The notes under the pieces: model-generated
Databases searched by the model: none
What the model saw: only the letters and a program-made list of their open reading frames with translations
What the model was told of the DNA's origin: nothing
Translations under genes and position numbers: made by a program
Shown: in pieces, positions 59,120 through 64,000 of the stretch
Position numbering within the stretch: the first letter of the stretch is position 1
Layout of the letters: each line of letters begins with the position of its first letter
Assembly (NCBI RefSeq): GCF_900451175.1
Contig: NZ_UGJJ01000002.1
Coordinates: 248,001-312,000 of the forward strand
Source of the DNA: Kingella potus
GTDB taxonomy: Bacteria > Pseudomonadota > Gammaproteobacteria > Burkholderiales > Neisseriaceae
Direction of reading: 5' to 3'
Length of the DNA stretch: 64,000 nucleotides

Positions 59120-59170
59120 TTCAGACGGCCTTTCTGTGTTTGGTCGGTTGGGGAAACGGCGGCTATATGG

Positions 59171-59208
59171 TTTTCAGACGGCCGGTATCAATACCGGCCG
59201 TCTGAAAA
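59171..59208 (-). terminator. DUS-pair terminator of the MFS gene
   Basis: TTTTCAGACGGCCGGTAT-CA-ATACCGGCCGTCTGAAAA, an 18-bp perfect stem. Confidence 0.7.
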
Positions 59209-59237
59209 GTTTGGTAAGCGCGCGTGGGGCGTATGGT

Positions 59238-60530
59238 TCAGCCGCGACGGATGAAGCGGCGGTCGAGTTTGACGAGGTAGGCGAGCAGGCCGAGGTTGCC
59301 GAGGGCGGCGGCAAGGTAGAGGAGGGCGATGCTGTCGGTAAGCAGGAGCAGGACTGCGCTGATGAGGGCGGCGGCCACCATGAAGAGGCCGTTGACGATG
59401 TTGTTGGCGGCAACGGCGTTGGCGCGGAATTCGTCGCTGCTGGCGGTTTGCAGCCAGGTGTAGAGGGGGACGGAGAAAAAGCCGCCGAAGAAGCCGATGG
59501 CGGTCATGCAGAGGATGACGGGATAGGCATCGGCGCGGGCAAGGAAGCCGGCTATGCCTTGGAGTTCGGCGGGATTGTAGTATTGTCCGTGGGTGAGGCG
59601 GACGAGGAGTATGCCGAAGATGGTAAGGCCGATGGTGCCGGCGGAAACAAGGCGCAGGTGCAGGCGGTGGCGGCTGATTTTGCTGCACAGGACGGAGCCT
59701 GCGGCGATGCCGACGGAGAAGAGGGCGAGCATGAGGTTGAAAACGCTGTCGTTGCCGCCGAGGTGTTTTTGGGTAAAGGTGGGGAGCTGGGTGGTGTACA
59801 CCGCGCCGATGAGCCAAAACCAGGAGATGCCGATGATGGCGGTGTAGAGTTCTTTTTGGGCAAAGGTGTCTTTGAGGAGCTGCTTGGTGCTGCGCAGGAT
59901 GTTGGGGTCGATTTTCTGGGCGGGGTTTTTCGCGCCGACGTAGGGCATAAAGAAGGAGGTGAACGTGCCGGCGGCGGCGATAAGGACGACGAGGGTCATG
60001 ACGATGCCGTGCGGCCAGTCGGCGGCCATGGTGCCGAGGATTTGGCCGAGCAGGATGGCGAGGAAGGTACCCGATTCGATGAGGCTGTTGCCCATCATAA
60101 GGTCTTTTTCGCCGAGGTAGTCGGGGAGGATGGCGTATTTGAGCGGGCCGAACAGGGTGGATTGCGCACCCATGCAGAAGAGCATGGCCAAAAGCAGGGG
60201 GGCGGATTGGATGTGGAAGCCGTAGGCGGCAACGGCCATGATGAGGATTTCGAGGATTTTGATGACGCGGGCGAAGCGGGCTTTGTCGAAGCGGGTGCTG
60301 AGCTGTCCGGAAATAGAGGAGAAGAGGAAGTAGGGAAGGATGAAGAGCAGCGAGCCGAGGTTGAGCATTTGTGCGGGGGGGAGAATGCTGTTTGCGCCGA
60401 GGCCGTGGTAGCTGATCATGACGAACAGGGCGGTTTTGAACAGGTTGTCGTTGAACGCGCCGAGAAATTGTGTGCCGAAGAGGGGGGCGAAGCGGCGGGT
60501 TTTGGCGAAGGCGAAGCTGTTTCCGCTCAT
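59238..60530 (-). CDS. MFS transporter, lysophospholipid-transporter-like
   Basis: Encodes 430 residues with about 12 helices from MSGNSFAFAKTRRFAPLFGT. The N-terminal FGTQFLGAFNDNLFKTAL is the hallmark of the LplT/Aas-associated MFS group. It probably flips lysophospholipids at the inner membrane, but no acyltransferase gene is adjacent or fused, so the substrate is tentative. Its ATG overlaps the ccoS TGA. Confidence 0.8.
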   Translation of the reverse strand: MSGNSFAFAKTRRFAPLFGTQFLGAFNDNLFKTALFVMISYHGLGANSILPPAQMLNLGSLLFILPYFLFSSISGQLSTRFDKARFARVIKILEILIMAVAAYGFHIQSAPLLLAMLFCMGAQSTLFGPLKYAILPDYLGEKDLMMGNSLIESGTFLAILLGQILGTMAADWPHGIVMTLVVLIAAAGTFTSFFMPYVGAKNPAQKIDPNILRSTKQLLKDTFAQKELYTAIIGISWFWLIGAVYTTQLPTFTQKHLGGNDSVFNLMLALFSVGIAAGSVLCSKISRHRLHLRLVSAGTIGLTIFGILLVRLTHGQYYNPAELQGIAGFLARADAYPVILCMTAIGFFGGFFSVPLYTWLQTASSDEFRANAVAANNIVNGLFMVAAALISAVLLLLTDSIALLYLAAALGNLGLLAYLVKLDRRFIRRG

Positions 60531-60739
60531 GGTTGTTCTCCGTTTCGGCTGCTTTCGGCAGGCGTGCCGCTTTTTTGGGGGTGTTGCGGCTCGCGGTAGC
60601 TGTCGTCGTCCATCAGGATGCGGTGGGCGGGGCCTTCGAGGTCGTCGAACTGGCCGGTTTTGCCCGACCACCAGAAAAAGTAGATGATGAGTGCGCCGAG
60701 TATCAGGCTGATGGGGACGAGGATGTACATGCTCTCCAT
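60527..60739 (-). CDS. ccoS: cbb3-type cytochrome oxidase assembly protein CcoS
   Basis: Encodes 70 residues; the start is M1 or M4 (MESMYILVPISLILGALIIY). A single membrane helix with PISLILGALIIYFFWW is followed by the conserved GQFDDLEGPAHRIL. It helps insert cofactors into cbb3 oxidase. One base after the preceding gene and overlapping the next, so all three are co-transcribed. Confidence 0.9.
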   Translation of the reverse strand: MESMYILVPISLILGALIIYFFWWSGKTGQFDDLEGPAHRILMDDDSYREPQHPQKSGTPAESSRNGEQP

Positions 60740-60740
60740 G

Positions 60741-61058
60741 TCAGAACACTCCGTCCAGGTCGTTCAGAATGAAGGTCTGCCCGCTTATGGTAAGGTATTC
60801 GTTGCGGATGCGGCCTGCGGGTGTGCCTTCGCCGGTGTAGAGTTCGACGCGTTCGCCCTGCAAACGCCAAATGCCCGCGCGGCTGCTGTCGCAAAAGGGG
60901 GTGAGGACGCGGACGGCGGCGGCATCGGGCGGGGTTTCGCTTTGCAGTTTGACGAGGAAGCGTCCGGATTGGGGCGGCTGTTCGTGTTCGTTGTCGGGGG
61001 TCATGACGAAGAAACCGATGTGCCGGTCGTGTTCGGTGTGGAGGCTGAAACAGTGCAT
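60741..61058 (-). CDS. Hypothetical protein upstream of ccoS
   Basis: Encodes 105 residues; a shorter start at MTPDNEHEQP (codon 19) is possible. No signal peptide. The sequence ends GRIRNEYLTISGQTFILNDLDGVF and appears to be a small alpha/beta protein. No family recognised. Tight linkage to ccoS suggests a link with respiration or copper/heme assembly, but this is only context. Confidence 0.55.
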   Translation of the reverse strand: MHCFSLHTEHDRHIGFFVMTPDNEHEQPPQSGRFLVKLQSETPPDAAAVRVLTPFCDSSRAGIWRLQGERVELYTGEGTPAGRIRNEYLTISGQTFILNDLDGVF

Positions 61059-61074
61059 GGGCGTGTGTGTGGTG

Positions 61075-61106
61075 AGGCCGTCTGAAAACCGTTTTTCAGG
61101 CGGCCT
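61075..61106 (-). terminator. Imperfect DUS-pair terminator of pilU
   Basis: AGGCCGTCTGAAAA and TTTTTCAGGCGGCCT; one arm carries a G in place of A. Seven bases after pilU. Confidence 0.55.
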
Positions 61107-61112
61107 GTGTGT

Positions 61113-62246
61113 TTATAAAAGCTCGAAGTCGATGCCAGCGTTTTGGCCGCGCCGGCTTTTGAGCTGGATGGCCAGGCGCAGGTCGTTGGCCGAGTCGGCG
61201 TTTTTGATGGCTTCGGCGTAGGAAATCTGGCCGCTTTCAAAGAGTTCGTACAGGGCCTGGTCGAAGGTCTGCATACCGATGTCGGTGGATTTTTTCATGA
61301 TTTCTTTGATGCCGTGCACTTCGCCGCGCAAAATCAGGTCGGAAATCAGCGGCGACTGCAACAGCACTTCCACCGCCGCCGCACGGCCTTTGCCGTTTTC
61401 TTTGGGCACGAGGCGTTGGGAAACGAAGGCTTGGAGGTTGAGGGAGAGGTCGGTCAGAAGCTGGGTGCGTTTTTCTTCGGGGAAGAAGTTGATGATGCGG
61501 TCGAGTGCCTGGTTGGAGCTGTTGGCGTGGAGGGTGGCCATGCACAGGTGGCCGGTTTCGGCGAAGGCCAGTGCGTATTCCATGGTTTCCTGGTCGCGGA
61601 TTTCGCCGATCAGGATGACATCGGGAGCCTGGCGCAGGGTGTTTTTCAGGGCGGCAAACCAGTTGTCGGTGTCCACGCCGACTTCGCGCTGGGTGATGAT
61701 GCAGTTTTTGTGGGGATGGACAAATTCGATGGGGTCTTCGATGGTGATGATGTGGCCGTAGCTGTTTTCGTTGCGGTAGTCGATCATGGCGGCCAGCGAG
61801 GTGGATTTGCCCGAACCGGTGCCGCCGACAAAAATGACCAGCCCGCGTTTCTGCATGGCGACTTTTTTCAGGATTTCGGGCAGTTTCAGCTCGTCCATTT
61901 TCGGGATGACGCTGTTGATGATACGGATGACGAGTGCCGTTGCGCCGCGCTGGATCATGGCGTTTACGCGGAAACGCGCCACGCCGTCGATGCTGACGGC
62001 GAAGTTGCATTCTTTGGTGTTTTCAAATTCCTCGCGCTGTTTCTGCGTCATCAGGGCTTGGGCGATCGCGCCGCAGATGCCGGCGGTGAGCGGCTTTTCG
62101 GTAATCGGCGTGAGTTTGCCGTCGAGTTTCACGGCGGGGGGGAATTCTGCTGTGATGAAGAGGTCGGACGCTTTGTTTTCGTACATATAGCGCATCCAGC
62201 TGTGGATGGTTTCTTTGACGCTCATCGGTTCGGCGGTTGTTATCAT
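61113..62246 (-). CDS. pilU: Type IV pilus retraction-associated ATPase PilU
   Basis: Encodes 377 residues. Walker A GGTGSGKST (141-149), Asp box ITIEDPIEFVH, Walker B LIGEIRDQETM and His box HLCMATLHANSS. Starting MITTAEPMSVKETIHSW it aligns with PilU rather than PilT, with the extended C-terminus after VHGIKEIMKKS. It is a paralogue of PilT that modulates retraction, microcolony formation and transformation. pilT itself is not in the window. Confidence 0.9.
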   Translation of the reverse strand: MITTAEPMSVKETIHSWMRYMYENKASDLFITAEFPPAVKLDGKLTPITEKPLTAGICGAIAQALMTQKQREEFENTKECNFAVSIDGVARFRVNAMIQRGATALVIRIINSVIPKMDELKLPEILKKVAMQKRGLVIFVGGTGSGKSTSLAAMIDYRNENSYGHIITIEDPIEFVHPHKNCIITQREVGVDTDNWFAALKNTLRQAPDVILIGEIRDQETMEYALAFAETGHLCMATLHANSSNQALDRIINFFPEEKRTQLLTDLSLNLQAFVSQRLVPKENGKGRAAAVEVLLQSPLISDLILRGEVHGIKEIMKKSTDIGMQTFDQALYELFESGQISYAEAIKNADSANDLRLAIQLKSRRGQNAGIDFELL

Positions 62247-62369
62247 GGTTTCAATCCCTGTAATGTGGAAAAGGCCGTCTGAAAGCCGGAACGGCTGTAA
62301 CGGCGCGGAGACGGAGTGGAAAAAACGGGCGGATTATAGCCGACAAAACGATTGCGGCATATTGTCGGA

Positions 62370-62401
62370 CAGGCCGTCCGAACGCTGTTTCAGACGGCCT
62401 G
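62370..62401 (-). terminator. Imperfect DUS-pair terminator of the SirB2-family gene
   Basis: AGGCCGTCCGAA and TTTCAGACGGCCT; the first arm has one substitution from DUS. Nine bases after the stop. Confidence 0.5.
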
Positions 62402-62409
62402 TACCGCGT

Positions 62410-62781
62410 TTAAAACGGCTTGTATTTCGCCAGATAATAAATGATGCCGATGATGCACAGGCTTATCACGTAAAACAGCCAGGCTTTGGGCGAGCGCGGT
62501 TTGGATTTGAGCGCGGCCATGCCGGCGAACACATAGGCCACGACCAGCAGCAGTTTCACGCCCAGCCAGTCGGCATTGCCGAACGGTGTCCAATGGGCGA
62601 TGGTCATGACCCACAGGCCGGTAAACAGCAGGGTGGTGTCGTTCAGGTGCGGCAGCACTTTGAGTACGGCGGGCAGCGGCTTTTCCGGTTTGGCAAAACG
62701 CATCCAGTAGCGCAGATTGAACAGCAGAACGGTCATGGCGACAAAAAACAGATGGCCGTGTTTCGCCCAAATGTACATCAT
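62410..62781 (-). CDS. SirB2-family membrane protein
   Basis: Encodes 123 residues from MMYIWAKHGHLFFVAMTVLL; AAAGGA precedes the ATGs. Four membrane helices, with a conserved His in helix 1 (KHGHL) and PHLNDTTLLFTGLW. SirB2 proteins are small membrane proteins of unclear role. It lies 20 bases after the methyltransferase gene. Confidence 0.85.
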   Translation of the reverse strand: MMYIWAKHGHLFFVAMTVLLFNLRYWMRFAKPEKPLPAVLKVLPHLNDTTLLFTGLWVMTIAHWTPFGNADWLGVKLLLVVAYVFAGMAALKSKPRSPKAWLFYVISLCIIGIIYYLAKYKPF

Positions 62782-62801
62782 GGTCGGTGTTCCTTTTGAT
62801 T

Positions 62802-63407
62802 TTATTGTTGGTTGTGCAGCGGCCGTTTTTCCACCGCCAGCAGCAGCGGCGGGCAGTTGCGCTGGTTGGTAAAGCCGTAGCGCAATACATGAAACCGCTC
62901 CTGCGGCAGGTTCCGCGCCCAAGCCTGCACCGCCGCGCTTTCCTCCGCGCCCTGCGGATGGCCGCCGTACAGCACCGCTGTCAGAATGCCGCCGTCGGCG
63001 AGCAGGGAAAGCGCGGCTTCGAGTGCGGCGGTGCTGGTGTCGGCACGGGTGGCAAGGCTTTTGTCGCCGCCGGGCAGGTAGCCGAAATTGAACACGGCGG
63101 CATCGAGCGGCTCTGCGATATGGCGGGACAGATTGGCGTGGCTGTCGCAAACCAGCCGCACCTGCGCCTCCGCGCCCGCCGCTTTCAGACGGCCTCTGGT
63201 GTTTTCCAGAGCCTGCGTTTGGATGTCGAACGCCCACACCCTGCCCGTTGTGCCGACCAGCCGCGCCAGCAGCAGCGTATCGAAGCCGTTGCCCGCCGTG
63301 CCGTCTAGGGCGCGTCCGCCGTTTTTCAGACGGCCTTCGAGCAGGCTGCGGGCAAAAGCGAGGGCGGGCAGGAGCATGGCGGCAGACGGGCAAAAAAACG
63401 CGGGCAA
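62802..63407 (-). CDS. SAM-dependent methyltransferase, YtqB/MnmM-like
   Basis: Encodes 201 residues. Motif I is LDGTAGNGFDTLLLA, an acidic FDIQ follows, then FNFGYLPGGDKSLATR, which resembles the NLGYLPGGDK motif of the YtqB/MnmM family (tRNA mnm5s2U methylation). MPAFFCPSAAM starts the frame; MLLPALAF at codon 11 is an alternative. A DUS encodes part of the RGRLKAAG loop. Confidence 0.78.
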   Translation of the reverse strand: MPAFFCPSAAMLLPALAFARSLLEGRLKNGGRALDGTAGNGFDTLLLARLVGTTGRVWAFDIQTQALENTRGRLKAAGAEAQVRLVCDSHANLSRHIAEPLDAAVFNFGYLPGGDKSLATRADTSTAALEAALSLLADGGILTAVLYGGHPQGAEESAAVQAWARNLPQERFHVLRYGFTNQRNCPPLLLAVEKRPLHNQQ

Positions 63408-63449
63408 GTATAAAAGTTAAAGCCGTGTCTGCCAACTGCGGCGGCGCGG

Positions 63450-63487
63450 TTTTCAGACGGCCTCAAAGCGTGGAGGCCGTCTGAAAA
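63450..63487. repeat. DUS inverted pair
   Basis: TTTTCAGACGGCCTC and its reverse complement around eight bases, in the otherwise featureless gap between era and the MnmM-like gene. A further inverted DUS lies 16 bases after era (63649-63663). Confidence 0.6.
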
Positions 63488-63678
63488 CGCATCGGGCAAA
63501 CCGAATCCGCAGCGCGGCGGCCAACCGTTTTTGTATCCGTATGGCTGCGCCTGCCGTGCGCCAACCTTGTCCGTGCCGCAGGCCGCCGGTTCCGATACGG
63601 CTCTTTGCGGGTTTGGCAGCCGCTGCGGCGGAAAAGGCGGAATATTTGTTTTTCAGACGGCCTCTTAAGATTGCCGGT

Positions 63679-64000
63679 TTACAAACCCAGCTCGTTCAAA
63701 AAGCGGACATCGTCCGCCCAGCCGGATTTCACTTTCACCCACACTTTCAGGAACACTTTGCAGCCGAAGAGCTTTTCCATGTCCAGCCTGGCTTCGGTGG
63801 AGATTTTTTTCAGCTTTTCCCCGCCTTTGCCGATGACCATCGGTTTTTGGTTTTCCTTGTCCACCAGCACCGCGATGTAGATATGGTTGATGCCCTCCTG
63901 CTCGTCGAATTGTTCCACTTCCACATTCATCGCATAGGGCAGCTCTTCGCCCAAATAGCGGAACAGTTTTTCACGCACGATTTCCATGGCGAGGAAACGG
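63679..64000 (-). CDS. era: GTPase Era, C-terminal KH domain (5' end outside the window)
   Basis: The frame runs off the right edge. The visible part [20 protein letters not shown] begins the KH region. [27 protein letters not shown] contains the GxxG RNA-binding motif, followed by [12 protein letters not shown] typical of Era's C-terminus. Era binds 16S rRNA during small-subunit maturation. The GTPase domain is not in the window. Confidence 0.93.
   Translation of the reverse strand, partial: RFLAMEIVREKLFRYLGEELPYAMNVEVEQFDEQEGINHIYIAVLVDKENQKPMVIGKGGEKLKKISTEARLDMEKLFGCKVFLKVWVKVKSGWADDVRFLNELGL

Noticed and set aside
62806..63435. Upstream extension of the SirB2-family protein into the methyltransferase gene
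   Set aside because: The extension is a shifted-frame reading of the MnmM-like gene; the ATGATG at 62781 has its own ribosome-binding site.

Overview
The window is a chromosomal segment of a Neisseriaceae bacterium, almost certainly a Neisseria species. The 10-mer GCCGTCTGAA (DNA uptake sequence, DUS) occurs dozens of times, usually as the 12-mer AGGCCGTCTGAA and often as back-to-back pairs that form hairpins after genes. The gene content is also Neisserial: pilMNOPQ divergent from the PBP1A gene, pilU, bamC, rpoH, pldA and dRS3-type repeats. The high GC of most genes and the AG- dialect of the DUS fit a high-GC commensal such as N. bacilliformis better than the meningococcus/gonococcus group. 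That species guess is inference.

Layout: 1-1.4 kb holds a truncated secreted protein, a membrane protein and a PEBP/YbhB protein. 1.47-6.28 kb is an AT-rich defence island with two systems. The first is an EcoRI-type adenine methyltransferase followed by a DUF262-HNH nuclease, preceded by 13 TGGC repeats inside a short leader ORF. The second is a C5 methyltransferase with a NotI-like nuclease. A dRS3-containing repeat array separates them. 6.3-21.1 kb is mainly housekeeping: alaS with a large insertion, rlmJ, a TatD hydrolase, thiD, a Sel1 protein, pyrC, aspS, an Mrr endonuclease, an Ivy lysozyme inhibitor, DUF502, pldA and rpsT. 21.4-31.4 kb holds a polyamine-type binding lipoprotein, an NSS transporter with its 33-residue MetS subunit, two small lipoproteins, ubiD, a DUF2868 protein and a Na/Pi symporter. 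32.2-42.1 kb holds a PqiB-like MCE protein, a Cys-rich copper-storage protein, a three-gene ABC importer, ubiK, yceI, dapA-bamC and rpoH.

42.6-51.5 kb holds the PBP1A gene, the pilMNOPQ operon and trpB. From pilM through pilP and most of pilQ the DNA is clearly more AT-rich than its surroundings, and no DUS is seen from about 43.46 to 51.48 kb. trpB carries a run of ten G in its phosphate-binding-loop codons. 51.8-64 kb holds a Kef-type antiporter, a pirin/DUF896 pair divergent from an HxlR regulator, miaA, a CAU-anticodon tRNA, a ccoS operon, pilU, SirB2, an MnmM/YtqB-like methyltransferase and the 3' end of era.

Intergenic gaps are filled by a composite repeat family made of DUS pairs and REP-like palindromes (GTGCGT...ACACCCTAC), in places as tandem 204- and 273-bp units. 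The most interesting signals are the tetranucleotide-repeat leader in front of the EcoRI-type methyltransferase, whose third reading frame would end one base before the methyltransferase ATG; the G10 tract in trpB; and the roughly 94-residue insertion in AlaS, which carries uptake sequences of more than one dialect.
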